Assembly: GCF_023715505.1 (NCBI RefSeq)
Contig: NZ_JAMBOH010000032.1
Location: 1 to 61,590, forward strand
Source of the DNA: Neobacillus cucumis
GTDB taxonomy: Bacteria > Bacillota > Bacilli > Bacillales_B > DSM-18226
DNA: 61,590 nucleotides
Reading direction: 5' to 3'
The notes below the pieces were generated by a model that did not search any database, was not told where the DNA came from, and worked only from the letters and a program-made list of their open reading frames with translations. The stretch's first letter is position 1. Every line of letters starts with the position of its first letter. The translations under genes were made by a program, and so were the position numbers. Positions 1 to 8,839 of the stretch are shown piece after piece.

Positions 1-1
1 A

Positions 2-91
2 CAGAGACAGCAATCCATTGTTCGGCATTCACTTCGAAGACTTGAAGGTTTAGGATACAGGGTTACTCTACAAGAACCTGAAGCATCCTAA
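2..91 (+). CDS. C-terminal end of a transposase-like protein (partial)
   Basis: The window opens inside a reading frame of 29 codons that stops with TAA at 89-91. The visible end is basic and reads RRLEGLGYRVTLQ near its C terminus, a style of ending I associate with transposases, but I cannot assign a family from 29 residues. The rest lies outside the window. It runs in the same direction as the recombinase that follows. Confidence 0.4.
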   Translation, partial: QRQQSIVRHSLRRLEGLGYRVTLQEPEAS

Positions 92-251
92 TCTATTCAA
101 CTGAATTCCATAGATCAATGAATTAGATGCTCTCCCCTTTTTAAAAAATGAATGAGCTGCGTCTTCTTTAGTATTGCCTTTTTATCGAAGGTACAGAAGT
201 AAATTTTCATGGTAGTTCAATACCTAACGTTTTCATAACTACAATCAAGGC

Positions 252-289
252 AATAATTCCTCTAATATAACGAATAAGGAGGAATTATT
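252..289 (+). promoter_or_regulatory. Hairpin covering the recombinase ribosome binding site
   Basis: AATAATTCCTC (252-262) and GAGGAATTATT (279-289) are perfect 11-bp inverted arms with a 16-nt loop. The Shine-Dalgarno AGGAGG (277-282) falls largely in the 3' arm and the GTG start codon follows at 290. In RNA this would hide the ribosome binding site, so translation of the recombinase may be restrained. The structure is seen in the sequence; the effect is inferred. Confidence 0.55.
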
Positions 290-1129
290 GTGTTATTGTC
301 AAAATCCTGGGAACTTTATGAATCGGATAAAAGAATTGAAGGTTTCTCTCCTCAGACCTTAAAAGCGTATAAGCTCCAATCTAAGCTACTTATCCAACAC
401 TTTAACGATGTAAATATTGAATCTTTGACGACTAATCAGTTGAAGGTATACTTAGCAAAGTCTAGTGAACACTTAAAGCCATCAAGTTTAGCTCATCGGA
501 TTCGCTTTATTAAATCTCTATTCCGGTGGTCACACAAGGAAGGGCATATACCTAAAAACCCATCTGCGAAAATTAAAGAACCCAAACAAGGAAAAAGAAT
601 TCCTAAATTTTTGACGGAGAGAGAAATTGAACATTTGAGGGAAGCGTGCTTTACTCCTATGGAAAAGGCATTATTCGAATTTATGTTTTCCACAGGTTGC
701 AGAATAGGTGAAATTGTTTCACTTGAAAAGAATAGTATTAATTGGTCAAATCGTTCTGCCATAGTCCTTGGAAAGGGAGATAAGGAAAGGAAGGTATATT
801 TTAATATACGGTGTGAAATCTGGCTCAAACGATATTTAGATCTTCGCCAGGATAAAGATCCAGCTATTTTTGTTACTGAACGGCATCCACATAAAATGAG
901 TATAGGACAGATGAGGTACATCATTAAACGAATATCAAGTCGTGCAGGGATCAACAAAGAAATCCATCCACATCAACTACGCCACAGCTATGCGACACAC
1001 CTATTGAACAACGGAGCTCCCATTGATGTTATTCAAAGTTTACTAGGTCACGAAAAAAGCGAGACCACTAGGATTTATGCTCAGTTGAGTGGAAGCCTTA
1101 GAAGAGAATTTTATAGAAAATATTTTTAG
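290..1129 (+). CDS. Tyrosine recombinase, XerC/XerD-like (279 aa)
   Basis: Site-specific recombinase of the phage-integrase family. The N-terminal SAM-like DNA-binding domain covers about residues 1-95 (core binding, SPQTLKAYKLQSKLL). The catalytic domain shows the Arg of TGCRIGEIVSLE, a Lys in GKGDKERKV, the HxxR box HPHQLRHSYATHLL, the second His in LLGHEKSETT and the Tyr nucleophile in RIYAQLS. Length is typical of Xer-type recombinases. The start is GTG with AGGAGG 7 nt upstream. It stands alone beside the transposase tail, which suggests an accessory recombinase rather than the chromosomal XerC or XerD. Its target site is not evident. Confidence 0.93.
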   Translation: MLLSKSWELYESDKRIEGFSPQTLKAYKLQSKLLIQHFNDVNIESLTTNQLKVYLAKSSEHLKPSSLAHRIRFIKSLFRWSHKEGHIPKNPSAKIKEPKQGKRIPKFLTEREIEHLREACFTPMEKALFEFMFSTGCRIGEIVSLEKNSINWSNRSAIVLGKGDKERKVYFNIRCEIWLKRYLDLRQDKDPAIFVTERHPHKMSIGQMRYIIKRISSRAGINKEIHPHQLRHSYATHLLNNGAPIDVIQSLLGHEKSETTRIYAQLSGSLRREFYRKYF

Positions 1130-1141
1130 AAATAGATTGGC

Positions 1142-1171
1142 AAAAGGCAATGGATACTTCCGCTGCCTTTT
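1142..1171 (+). terminator. Hairpin after the recombinase
   Basis: AAAAGGCA (1142-1149) pairs with TGCCTTTT (1164-1171), ending in a short U run just after the recombinase stop. Probably a weak intrinsic terminator. Confidence 0.5.
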
Positions 1172-1237
1172 CACTATTGCCCCCGATAGTTTAAGTACAA
1201 TGCTTCACAATGTCTTGAAAATTCATTTATATAAGTC

Positions 1238-1423
1238 TTATTTATCAGACTGTCTTTTAAAGAATAAGCAACACAATGCAAAAATGACCAAATATAACAT
1301 TGCTTGACCAGTTGAATTTTCGCTAAGAAAATTGTGGATACCATTGGCACGAAGTATGGAACGAATAACAATAGAAATAATTGCAGCAATAAATGCAGCA
1401 ATCATGTATTTTTTAAATGTCAT
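1238..1423 (-). CDS. Small membrane protein (61 aa), unknown
   Basis: The frame extends further upstream, but the ATG at 1423 is preceded by AAAAGGAGTAACTTT, a strong ribosome binding site, so I start there. The protein has a hydrophobic stretch at about residues 7-20 (MIAAFIAAIISIVI) and another near the C terminus (AMLYLVIFALCCLFF), with a short polar loop between them. It is therefore a likely two-helix membrane protein. I do not recognise a family. It stands alone, followed by an intergenic repeat copy. Confidence 0.6.
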   Translation of the reverse strand: MTFKKYMIAAFIAAIISIVIRSILRANGIHNFLSENSTGQAMLYLVIFALCCLFFKRQSDK

Positions 1424-1517
1424 AAAGTTACTCCTTTTACCCAGGCTAGTAAAAAATAAGAGAAGGACTACGAATACATACAATTTATAATCTGCGTTAA
1501 ATTTGTTTTTTTATTGA

Positions 1518-1605
1518 ACTAACCTGCAACCGTTTAGTGGAACAAGAAAAAGGGTACCGCAGCAGCAACCCCTTGTTCAATTCAAGCCCCCTGTTAGCGG
1601 GAGAA
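1518..1605. repeat. Dispersed intergenic repeat, copy 1
   Basis: One of a family of about 80-100 bp elements found between genes here. Shared marks are a CCGTTAG-like box, ACAAGAAAAA, a central short hairpin, CTTGTTCAA or CTTGAACTC, and a second CCCGTTA-like box. This copy is diverged. Confidence 0.55.
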
Positions 1606-1617
1606 AAATATATTCCT

Positions 1618-2256
1618 TTATTTAAATACCCTGTCTATTTCATACCTATCGTAATCTAAAATCCAATGATTGTATCCTTCATAAATATGTCTAATTGTTT
1701 CGGGCGATGTCGCTAATAAATCACAACCTCTGTCATCGTAAACGTGAAATATAGTTTTTTTATTGATATTTATGAAGTAAACCCTATGGAATATCCTTGG
1801 TTTCAGCCCCAAGTCTTGATTGCAAATTGCTTTTAATAATGGAATGTATTTAAAATCAGACGTTTTGCAGTTTAGAGAAAATCTATGGGTTTTATATGTA
1901 CCTTCTTCATCATCCTCTGGAAAAATATAAGGCATTGATTGATGTTTCAGGCTAAACAATAATGTTTTTTCAACATAGCGAGAAAAGTTATTTAACTGAT
2001 TTTTGAGTTTTTTCCCCTTATCAAAATCATTTACATCTGTCACGACGCATATTTCCTCTGTTGGAGAATGTAGGGCTTCGAATAGCGTAATTGCCCTTTT
2101 ATAACATCCTAGTACATAGGGGTTGTTGGGGTAGTCATATTCCCTTTTCCACTCCACCCCTAGTTCAAACCGTATCCCAATGTCCCAACAATAAAACAAG
2201 GGTGGTCTTAGTTCTAAGTTTGGAAAATTCTCATTCATAAAATTGTTTAAAAGCAT
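1618..2256 (-). CDS. DUF3885 domain protein (212 aa)
   Basis: Cytosolic protein of unknown function that looks like the Bacillaceae DUF3885 family. The C-terminal part carries the typical pattern HVYDDRGCDLLATSPETIR followed by a Tyr- and Asp-rich ending. The start ATG at 2256 has AGAGGTG upstream. No signal peptide or membrane segment is visible. It is monocistronic and lies between two copies of the intergenic repeat family. The family often occurs as orphan genes in accessory regions; its function is unknown. Confidence 0.7.
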   Translation of the reverse strand: MLLNNFMNENFPNLELRPPLFYCWDIGIRFELGVEWKREYDYPNNPYVLGCYKRAITLFEALHSPTEEICVVTDVNDFDKGKKLKNQLNNFSRYVEKTLLFSLKHQSMPYIFPEDDEEGTYKTHRFSLNCKTSDFKYIPLLKAICNQDLGLKPRIFHRVYFININKKTIFHVYDDRGCDLLATSPETIRHIYEGYNHWILDYDRYEIDRVFK

Positions 2257-2305
2257 TTTGCACCTCTTTTCTTACCATCATTATATCATCGTTCTGTATA
2301 TGTCT

Positions 2306-2382
2306 GCCCCGTTAGTCGAATAACAAAAAGACCACCATATATGGCAGCCGCTATTAACAATCGCACCGTTAGTTCAATAACA
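2306..2382. repeat. Dispersed intergenic repeat, copy 2
   Basis: Carries CCCCGTTAGTCGAATAACAA, a central imperfect hairpin around CCACCATATATGG, and a second GCACCGTTAGTTC box. Same family as copies 1, 3 and 4. Confidence 0.65.
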
Positions 2383-2385
2383 CGA

Positions 2386-2859
2386 TTAATTTCCTATTTT
2401 TTTCTCCAAACAATAATGGACTTTATCGTTGTAAATTAATTCTTTATATTTCGTAAACCCAAATGAGTTCCAAAAACGAATACCTTGCTGATTAATCTGA
2501 TGAACCGCTAACCGAATAGCAGTTTTTTCTTTTTCTTTTATTAAATTTTCAAATTGAATATATACTTTTTTGGCTAAACCATTGCCCTGGTACTTGCGAT
2601 GAATGACAAATAGGCTAATCCACGTTTTTCCATCCGATAGATTTGATAAGCAGTAATCAAGAATGCCAATGTAGTTCTGGTCATTTTTCACAAGCAACCT
2701 TACCACATTTAAATCCTTACTTTCTTGAAATTCTTCTATGATGTCCTGTTCTTCGATTGTTTCTTTGTTTTTTGAGATTAAGTTGTAATCTGGATTAGAG
2801 TTCATAATATCCATTTCGATTTGCTTTTTATCAAATGTATTTTCTTCGAAATTAATCAC
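2386..2859 (-). CDS. GNAT family N-acetyltransferase (157 aa)
   Basis: Acetyl-CoA-dependent N-acetyltransferase; the substrate is unknown. Motif A of the GNAT fold is visible as a strand ending in SLFVIHRKYQGNGLAKKVY (pyrophosphate-binding R/Q-x-x-G-x-G/A). Motif B follows as GIRFWNSFGFTKYKE near the C terminus. Length is normal for the family. The start is GTG at 2859 with AGAAGGAAG upstream. It is monocistronic between repeat copies 2 and 3. Confidence 0.85.
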   Translation of the reverse strand: MINFEENTFDKKQIEMDIMNSNPDYNLISKNKETIEEQDIIEEFQESKDLNVVRLLVKNDQNYIGILDYCLSNLSDGKTWISLFVIHRKYQGNGLAKKVYIQFENLIKEKEKTAIRLAVHQINQQGIRFWNSFGFTKYKELIYNDKVHYCLEKKIGN

Positions 2860-2956
2860 TTTTTTACTTCCTTCTCCCTTTTAAGAAGTTTGTATTAACA
2901 ATTGTCATCATAAAACTTATACTCTTAATTGTACTACTTCTTCTGAAAAATAAAAT

Positions 2957-3052
2957 TTCTTCTTCAACTATCCTGCCCGTTAGCGAAACAAGAAAAGCCA
3001 CCTGAAATGGCAGCTGGATCTTGAACTCTTGCACCCGTTATCTGAATAAACA
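2957..3052. repeat. Dispersed intergenic repeat, copy 3
   Basis: The best-preserved copy. It reads CTTCAACTATCCTGCCCGTT, then ACAAGAAAAGCCACCTGAAA, then TGGCAGC, then CTTGAACTCTTGCACCCGTT. The GCCA...TGGC centre can form a hairpin. Confidence 0.75.
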
Positions 3053-3085
3053 AGGTGTATTTTCACTGCTCGTTAGTGAATAGCA

Positions 3086-3961
3086 TTATTCCTCATCTAC
3101 AAAGTCAATCATCACACCAACAACCTTTTTTGAAATGTTATATTTTACTTTCACTTCGTACATTCCGTCACCATAACCAGACATTGAAACCGCACCATCT
3201 GAGACAACTCCCCCCTGTGCATCTGAAGCAACTACCTCATCATATTGGATGGCTTCGTCTCTACCAAATGTTTTAAAATCAAAAATTCCTGCTTGTGCAG
3301 AGTCAACTCCAATCTGTTTATCGCAAACATGCCATTTTCCAATTGGTTTCTTTTCCCCATAAAATACAAATAAGTTTTTAACAACTTCATCAGGAGTATA
3401 AGAAATGGAAGCTGTCCAGTTACCATTTTTCACATTTAAAAGTACATTTTGCAACTCAGCTTCTTCATCCACTTTATAGTATGGGTCAGTAACAATTAGC
3501 TTTCCACTTTCAACCATAAACGTGCCAAGTTTATTAGGCTTATTAGTATTTACTTTCGGCACATGCCGATCGATAAATTCACTTAATGTTAAAGACGCAT
3601 ATTTGCCTAACCCAGTTTTGTCATTCCAAGTATAAATTAGTTCCTGCATAAATCTTTTCCTAATTCGATAGCAAAGTTTTTCACCACTCATTTTTTCACC
3701 AATACAAACCATATCACTCGGTAGATTTTTGGGTCTGTTCTGATTTTGTTTTACTATATCAATTGTTAATGCCGTTTGTTCATTAGCTGGAATAGGGAAC
3801 AAAGTCCAATCGCCAAATTTTGCTCCATTCGTTTCTAAAAAAAGTTCCTTGTATTCATCTGGAAAAATAGCACCAAGTGCTTTTTCTGTTTTTTTCAATT
3901 CAACTAACGACACTCCAGCCACTTTCGAACTTGGATTAATCATGTTTAATACTTTCTTCAT
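3086..3961 (-). CDS. SUKH (SMI1/KNR4) domain protein with a C-terminal DUF4241-like domain (291 aa)
   Basis: The N-terminal half (about 1-140) looks like a SUKH/SMI1-KNR4 domain: FPDEYKELFLETNGAKFGDW and later LTLSEFIDRHV. SUKH proteins often serve as immunity proteins against contact-dependent and polymorphic toxins. The C-terminal half (about 150-291), with GKLIVTDPYY, IFDFKTFG and SGYGDGMYEV, resembles DUF4241-type domains. Upstream of the second ATG (3961) is GGAGGAAGAG, so I prefer it to the first ATG at 3973. No toxin gene is seen beside it, so it could be an orphan immunity gene. That role is inferred. Confidence 0.7.
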   Translation of the reverse strand: MKKVLNMINPSSKVAGVSLVELKKTEKALGAIFPDEYKELFLETNGAKFGDWTLFPIPANEQTALTIDIVKQNQNRPKNLPSDMVCIGEKMSGEKLCYRIRKRFMQELIYTWNDKTGLGKYASLTLSEFIDRHVPKVNTNKPNKLGTFMVESGKLIVTDPYYKVDEEAELQNVLLNVKNGNWTASISYTPDEVVKNLFVFYGEKKPIGKWHVCDKQIGVDSAQAGIFDFKTFGRDEAIQYDEVVASDAQGGVVSDGAVSMSGYGDGMYEVKVKYNISKKVVGVMIDFVDEE

Positions 3962-4077
3962 CTCTTCCTCCATGATTCTCTTTAGGATTACTTTGTCAGA
4001 CTACATTCAAATTAACAATGAATGTTTTCGATATTTATTATAAAAACCCTCTATTTATTCAATAAAATAAAGCATTT

Positions 4078-4162
4078 CTTCTTCAACTCCACTTTAGTTC
4101 AATAAGAAAAAGCTGTCTCGATGACAGCTCTGCTCTTGAACTCAAGCACCCGTTACTTTAAG
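4078..4162. repeat. Dispersed intergenic repeat, copy 4
   Basis: CTTCAACTCC, AATAAGAAAA, then the perfect hairpin AGCTGTC-TCGAT-GACAGCT, then CTTGAACTCAAGCACCCGTT. It shows that the central hairpin is kept while its sequence changes between copies. Confidence 0.75.
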
Positions 4163-4275
4163 TGTAATCCTTCACAAACTTATCAAAACACTTCGTTAAT
4201 TTAATTAACATTACCATATTGAAGCCTATAGAAATCGTTTTTTGTTCCAACATTGAATGATCTATTTATAAGAGG

Positions 4276-4343
4276 AACCCCACTGATTTGAAAAGTGGGG
4301 TTTCTCGACAAGCTGAAAGGATAGATGAAGATCATCTATCCTT
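4276..4343 (-). terminator. Double hairpin ending clpE
   Basis: AAGGATAGATGA (4317-4328) and TCATCTATCCTT (4332-4343) form a perfect 12-bp stem that overlaps the clpE stop codon. Further along comes AACCCCACT (4276-4284) with AGTGGGGTT (4294-4302). Together they form a plausible transcription end for clpE. Confidence 0.7.
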
Positions 4344-6465
4344 ATGCTACGTTAATATTATTATTCTCTACTGAGACAGTGATCGTAGTTACGTTTTCGC
4401 TATTAATAATTAAAGAAGTGATTTTATCTTCAATTTTCTCTTGAATAACGCGTCGAAGTGGACGAGCACCAAACACATTGCTATATCCTAATTCGGCAAT
4501 CTTTTCTTTTGCTTCCTTATCGATTTCAATGGAAATCCCTTGTTCCTCTAATGTTTCTTTAAGCTCCGCCATCATAATCTCGATAATTTCCACAAGGTTC
4601 TCTTTTTGTAGGTGGTTAAACTCAATAATCGAATCAATACGGTTTAAGAATTCAAGCTTAAAGTGATTTCCGATTTTATCGACAATATGTGACTCTACTC
4701 CTTGCTGTTCATCGCTGCCAAAACCAATTGGCCCTAAAGTTTTGTTTCCAACACCTGCGTTTGAAGTCATGATGATAATCGTTTCCGTAAAGCTTACAAC
4801 TCTTCCTTGGCTATCTGTTAACCTGCCATCTTCCATGATTTGAAGAAACACATTCATCACATCTGGGTGTGCTTTTTCGATTTCATCCAGCAGAATGATG
4901 GAATAAGGGTTTCGGCGAACTTGTTCCGTGAACTGACCTGCGTCTTCATGTCCGACATAGCCAGGAGGTGAACCAATGAGCTTAGAGACAGAATGTTTTT
5001 CCATATATTCACTCATATCTAGGCGAATCATCGCATCTTTACTGCCGAATAATTCGGCGGCAAGAGTTTTCGTCAACTCGGTTTTACCTGTACCTGTTGG
5101 ACCTAAGAATAAAAATGAAGCGGTTGGACGTGTTTTCGGTTTTAACCCAACACTTGCCCTTAAGATTGCATTGGCTACTTTTTCAATAGCTTTATCCTGA
5201 CCAATAATTTTACTTGCTAGTTTCTCTTTCAAGTCTTTCATTTTTTGTTGCTCTGCTTTTTGTAGCTTTTGTACAGGGATTCCAGTACTTTTTTCAATAA
5301 TCTCTTGGACCATTTCTACGGTAATATCTTTCACTATATTGTCTGAGTATTCAGATAATTTTTGTTTCATTTCTCTCTCTTCATCACGAAGAATCGCCGC
5401 TTTTTCGTAGTGCTCTAATTTCGTTGCTTGTTGTTTTTCTTCAGTAATGTCTTTTAAGCGCTGTTTTAAATAGTTAACATCTAGCTCTCCATGAGCAAGG
5501 TTTAGTATTGCACCGGCCTCATCCATTAAATCGATGGCCTTATCTGGTAAGAAGCGATCTTGAATATAGCGTTTTGATAGTGTCACACATGCTTTTAGGA
5601 CATCATCCGAATACGTTACATCGTGATACTTTTCATATGCTGGCCGAATTCCTTTTAAAATTTCAAACGCCTCATTCACAGACGGTTCTTTCACGATCAC
5701 CGATTGGAAGCGACGCTCAAGTGCAGGATCTTTTTCAATCATGCGATATTCTTTCATCGTTGTTGCGCCAACAATTTGAATTTCACCGCGCGCTAACGCT
5801 GGTTTTAATATATTCCCTGCATCCATTGAACCGTCAGACGTACCTCCAGCACCAACCATCATGTGTAGTTCATCAATGAACAAAATCACGTTTTTACGTT
5901 GTTGTAATTCAGCAATAAGTTTTTTCATTTTTTCTTCAAATTGTCCTCTGTAGGATGTACCTGCTACAAGTGAACTGATGTCTAACAAATATACTTCTTT
6001 CGTTTTTAGTTTCGCCGGTACTTTGCCTTTGACGATTTGAAGGGCAAGGCCTTCAACGATCGCTGTTTTCCCGACACCAGCCTCACCGATTAAGACCGGA
6101 TTATTTTTTGTACGACGGTTTAATATTTGAAGGATACGTTCAATTTCTTGATCCCTACCGATCACGCCATCAATTCGCCCTTCTTTTGCTTCATTCGTCA
6201 AGTTCCGTCCATGTTGATCAAGAAAGCTATTTTTTTTTCGTTTCTTTGGCTTGGTTACATGGACATTTTTGTTTTGCTCAGGCTGGCTGCCATCTGTGTC
6301 CAACAGATTGAACATTTGGTTGTCAAGTTGAATGGAGCCGTTTTCCAATTTTTGTTTTGCGATATCATAGCATTCCGCACACAAACTAATTTGGCTTTGA
6401 CCGTGATTAAATGAGAAGTTTAACTGATAACTCGCTGGCGATGTTTGACAGTTTTGACAAATCAT
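4342..6465 (-). CDS. clpE: ATP-dependent Clp protease ATP-binding subunit ClpE (707 aa)
   Basis: Hsp100 unfoldase that works with ClpP to remove heat-damaged proteins in the cytosol. The N-terminal zinc finger has Cys3, Cys6, Cys29 and Cys32, the mark of ClpE as opposed to ClpC. The first AAA+ module has Walker A GEAGVGKT and Walker B LFIDELH. A middle coiled coil follows at about residues 330-400. The second AAA+ module has [21 protein letters not shown] and the sensor/lid [10 protein letters not shown]. Length matches the family. Start ATG at 6465 has AAAAGGAGG upstream. A CtsR box lies directly upstream, and ClpE genes are CtsR-controlled in Firmicutes. Confidence 0.96.
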   Translation of the reverse strand: MICQNCQTSPASYQLNFSFNHGQSQISLCAECYDIAKQKLENGSIQLDNQMFNLLDTDGSQPEQNKNVHVTKPKKRKKNSFLDQHGRNLTNEAKEGRIDGVIGRDQEIERILQILNRRTKNNPVLIGEAGVGKTAIVEGLALQIVKGKVPAKLKTKEVYLLDISSLVAGTSYRGQFEEKMKKLIAELQQRKNVILFIDELHMMVGAGGTSDGSMDAGNILKPALARGEIQIVGATTMKEYRMIEKDPALERRFQSVIVKEPSVNEAFEILKGIRPAYEKYHDVTYSDDVLKACVTLSKRYIQDRFLPDKAIDLMDEAGAILNLAHGELDVNYLKQRLKDITEEKQQATKLEHYEKAAILRDEEREMKQKLSEYSDNIVKDITVEMVQEIIEKSTGIPVQKLQKAEQQKMKDLKEKLASKIIGQDKAIEKVANAILRASVGLKPKTRPTASFLFLGPTGTGKTELTKTLAAELFGSKDAMIRLDMSEYMEKHSVSKLIGSPPGYVGHEDAGQFTEQVRRNPYSIILLDEIEKAHPDVMNVFLQIMEDGRLTDSQGRVVSFTETIIIMTSNAGVGNKTLGPIGFGSDEQQGVESHIVDKIGNHFKLEFLNRIDSIIEFNHLQKENLVEIIEIMMAELKETLEEQGISIEIDKEAKEKIAELGYSNVFGARPLRRVIQEKIEDKITSLIINSENVTTITVSVENNNINVA

Positions 6466-6479
6466 AATTCCACCCTCCT

Positions 6480-6502
6480 TTTGACTTTGACTATCTTTGA
6501 CT
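6480..6502 (-). promoter_or_regulatory. CtsR operator of clpE
   Basis: On the minus strand AGTCAAAGATAGTCAAA (6486-6502) matches the CtsR consensus RGTCAAANANRGTCAAA at every defined position. A third AGTCAAA heptad adjoins at 6480-6486. It lies 15-37 nt upstream of the clpE start, next to the ribosome binding site, where CtsR would block expression in unstressed cells. Confidence 0.9.
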
Positions 6503-6605
6503 ATGAATATATGAAAAAGGAGCCACTTCTACCAGTAAGCCCGGTGAATTTTTTATTAAGTTTCTTCTATTATATTGTACTTCTTTTAACATTTCTACAG
6601 GTAAT

Positions 6606-6640
6606 GGTTGGGTATATACCCAACCTAGTAAACGTTTACT
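6606..6640. promoter_or_regulatory. Two adjacent perfect palindromes upstream of clpE
   Basis: GGTTGGGTATATACCCAACC (6606-6625) is a perfect 20-bp palindrome. One base later AGTAAACGTTTACT (6627-6640) is a perfect 14-bp palindrome that resembles a CcpA/LacI-type cre site except at its two outer bases. They lie about 140-175 bp upstream of clpE. Their regulator is unknown. Confidence 0.6.
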
Positions 6641-6711
6641 CCACCATACTGTTGGAAACATAAGAATGATGTAATGTAATTGTCAGTCTATTTTTGCCCA
6701 AGTCTCTCTTT

Positions 6712-6784
6712 TACTGAGCCCTTGTTCAACAAAAAAGAACATTTCTCCCTCTTTAAGAAATGCTCCCGTTTGCTTAACAAGAAT
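6712..6784. repeat. Dispersed intergenic repeat, copy 5
   Basis: GAGCCCTTGTTCAACAAAAA, a hairpin with ACATTTCTC and AAGAAATGC, then CTCCCGTTTGCTTAACAAG. A diverged member of the same family. Confidence 0.55.
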
Positions 6785-6823
6785 ATTATTCTTTATTTTT
6801 AGAAATAACCTAGGGATTTTTTT

Positions 6824-7105
6824 TTAAAAGGATTTTACTATCTTTGTTATTTTACTGTTTGCATATTTTGCTACTTCTCCATAAGGAATCCATATTTCTC
6901 TATTTTGAATTGGTTCATATAGAGAGGAAATAACGGTATTTTGGTGATCTAGGGGTAATTTCTTTGTTGTACCTATTTCATTCATCTGATTGTGATAGAG
7001 TTTACGAAGTTCAGTTGCTATCCATTCCTTGTGACTATTTATTAATTGTGAAAAACTCTTGTTTGTTTGAAGAAGGTTTCCATTTACTTTAATATGATTT
7101 TTCAA
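6824..7105 (-). CDS. Hypothetical protein (93 aa)
   Basis: Unrecognised small basic protein. Start is TTG at 7105 with a very strong AAGGAGGGTGATTA upstream, which supports real translation. The sequence is soluble-looking, with SFSQLINSHKEWIATELRK and IWIPYGEVAKYANSKITKIV; no membrane segment. It is divergent from the DUF6429 gene across a 161-bp gap. The second half reads like a short conserved tail, but I do not know its family. Confidence 0.6.
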   Translation of the reverse strand: MKNHIKVNGNLLQTNKSFSQLINSHKEWIATELRKLYHNQMNEIGTTKKLPLDHQNTVISSLYEPIQNREIWIPYGEVAKYANSKITKIVKSF

Positions 7106-7266
7106 TAATCACCCTCCTTAAGTCTTAGATATTCCCACAGTAACAATTAAGCAAAAGTTAACAAAAATAAGTTTGCCATTCGATTTTATCAAATTATTAT
7201 TTTCTAACTTTGAAATAATAACATTATTTTAGTTACAATAGTATAAAAAGGAAGGACTGTACTAAA

Positions 7267-7506
7267 ATGAAAGATCAGATTGATGAATTAACGTTATTAT
7301 TGTTGCATTTAACGTCTTTTAATGAAGACTATGGTTTAGGTGAAGCTAAAAGAAGTTGGAAAGGTTATCCTTTTGAGTCACTTAATGAGCTATCAGAGAA
7401 TGATTTCATTCGTGACAGCAAGAGATCAAAATCAGTATATCTAACAGAGAAAGGAATCGAAACCGCTAAAGAGTTGATGAAAAAATATAATGTAAAAGAA
7501 CAGTAA
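7267..7506 (+). CDS. DUF6429-like small protein (79 aa)
   Basis: Small protein with the winged-helix look of DUF6429: LTLLLLHLTSFNE, then RSWKGYPFESLNEL, then SVYLTEKGIETAKELMKKY. The last segment is the pattern of a wing followed by a helix. Start ATG at 7267 has AAGGAAGGA upstream. Found as orphan genes in many Bacillaceae; function is not known. Possibly nucleic-acid binding, by analogy only. Confidence 0.7.
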   Translation: MKDQIDELTLLLLHLTSFNEDYGLGEAKRSWKGYPFESLNELSENDFIRDSKRSKSVYLTEKGIETAKELMKKYNVKEQ

Positions 7507-7639
7507 GGGATTTCTCATAATGAGATTTCCTTTTACCTTTCGTAAAAAAGACCTGCGTTTGTATTTTATGCAGATTTTGAATTCTTGCACCCGTTACTTA
7601 AAGTACATTACTTCACAATCTCCTTGGATAATTAATCCT

Positions 7640-7660
7640 AAAAAGGCAGTGCCTTTTTTT
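7640..7660 (+). terminator. Intrinsic terminator
   Basis: AAAAAGGC-AGT-GCCTTTTTTT is a short compact hairpin with a long U run. It lies 133 bp after the DUF6429 gene, just after a partial intergenic-repeat box (about 7577-7600). Confidence 0.7.
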
Positions 7661-7777
7661 GTGCAAGCCCTAACCATTAAAAATTCGGATCATCAGCAAT
7701 ATCTATCAATACATGGTTTTAAGGGCAGACCCTATGCCAGGTTCATCCATTATGATTATTAGACGGCGAATAACCAC

Positions 7778-7924
7778 TCAGCATTGGATACCACAAGTAG
7801 GACAACTCGGTACTTCTTCATATTTAAATGGCATATCGGAAAGAGAAAGGTTTATTGCCTTTTCAACCTCTTCAATCTCTTTATCAGTTAGAATTCATCA
7901 ATAAATTTAAAAGTTTCTTTTATA
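7778..7924 (-). pseudogene. Gene remnant ending in a CxxC motif
   Basis: On the minus strand a coding-like stretch reads KETFKFIDE, then after a one-base shift ILTDKEIEEVEKAINLSL and ends KYEEVPSCPTCGIQC before TGA at 7778-7780. The acidic helix and the C-terminal CPTCG zinc-binding pair look like real protein. No full frame or start remains. Family unknown. Confidence 0.4.
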
Positions 7925-8252
7925 TTAATTGAATATTATAAGCCAAAGGATTGAAATAATGGAAGCAAGTCGGGATGTAACTTTTTGGGTTCTATCTTAT
8001 TTCTGAATTTCTGGTGATTACCAGTACAAGTGCATCTGCCGGTTGACGCCGAGCATTGCATTCTCTATCGCTAGATACAAGCTAGGCAATAGAAGGAAGT
8101 TTACGGCATGTGCACGACGGATAGTTTCCGCAGTTATTTATTTCCCTTTTTATGAATTAAATTATAAGAAAATTTGATATATTTACAACTTTATTAATGT
8201 TTATTTTAATGCAATAATAAATTAATATAATTCCAGAAAAGTAGGTGAAAAT
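7925..8252. other. Gene-free stretch
   Basis: No frame or RNA was recognised. The part at about 8020-8130 is richer in G and C than its surroundings (CGGTTGACGCCGAGC) and may be a remnant of transferred DNA. The last 90 bp are AT-rich and probably hold the promoter of the following MarR gene. Confidence 0.4.
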
Positions 8253-8795
8253 ATGAGAGGGTCTATTAATGATTATACAATTATGGAATCCTTATTTTTT
8301 AGTCAAAGAATGATGCAATTAAGCAAAGCACTCTGGAAAGCAATTGAAAAGGATTGGCAGGAATGGATAAAGCCTTATGATCTTAACATTAATGAACACC
8401 ATATTTTATGGATTACCTATTATTTAAAAGACGCTCCCATTTCAGAAATTGCTAAACTTGGAGTCATGCACGTGTCAACAGCCTTTAATTTCTCAAAAAA
8501 GTTAGAAAACCGAGGATACTTACATTTTTCTAAAAAGGAAAATGATTTGAGAAACACATATATTCAATTAACGGAAAAAGGGGAAGAAATGCTTTTAACC
8601 ATTTTCAAAAATTATGAGCCGTTACAAAATTCCGTATTTAAAGGAGCATTACCATTACACCAATTATACGGAAAATTTCCTGATTTTATTGAAATGACGA
8701 CCATTGTTCGTAGTATATATGGTAATGACTTTATGGAAGTTTTTGAACACTCTTTCGATAACATTGAAAAAAATTCGCTCAAGTGGAAGGAATGA
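8253..8795 (+). CDS. ScoC/Hpr-type MarR family regulator, paralogue 1 (180 aa)
   Basis: Resembles Hpr (ScoC), the transition-state repressor of proteases and sporulation in Bacillus subtilis. Clear family marks are [34 protein letters not shown] and the recognition region [20 protein letters not shown]. It then has a wing ([14 protein letters not shown]) and a C-terminal LYGKFPDF segment. Start ATG at 8253 has AGGTG upstream. Length is a little shorter than the 203 residues of the B. subtilis protein. A second paralogue lies at 37877-38407, and which, if either, is the true ScoC cannot be told here. Confidence 0.88.
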   Translation: MRGSINDYTIMESLFFSQRMMQLSKALWKAIEKDWQEWIKPYDLNINEHHILWITYYLKDAPISEIAKLGVMHVSTAFNFSKKLENRGYLHFSKKENDLRNTYIQLTEKGEEMLLTIFKNYEPLQNSVFKGALPLHQLYGKFPDFIEMTTIVRSIYGNDFMEVFEHSFDNIEKNSLKWKE

Positions 8796-8839
8796 TTTAA
8801 AAAATGAATAAAATTTCTTTTTAAGCTATCTTGCCCCGT

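Noticed and set aside
493..957. Long open frame on the minus strand under the first recombinase
   Set aside because: It is antisense to a gene with clear catalytic motifs, has no ribosome binding site and an unnatural composition.
1089..1307. Plus-strand frame after the first recombinase
   Set aside because: It overlaps the recombinase end and a hairpin and is antisense to the better supported small membrane protein.
3086..3973. Toxin-immunity pair around the SUKH protein
   Set aside because: No toxin, secretion signal or polymorphic toxin gene is adjacent; the immunity role rests on family habit only.
1518..4162. CRISPR array from the regularly seen short repeats at the left end
   Set aside because: Copies are separated by whole genes, differ in sequence and have no constant spacer length; no cas gene is present.
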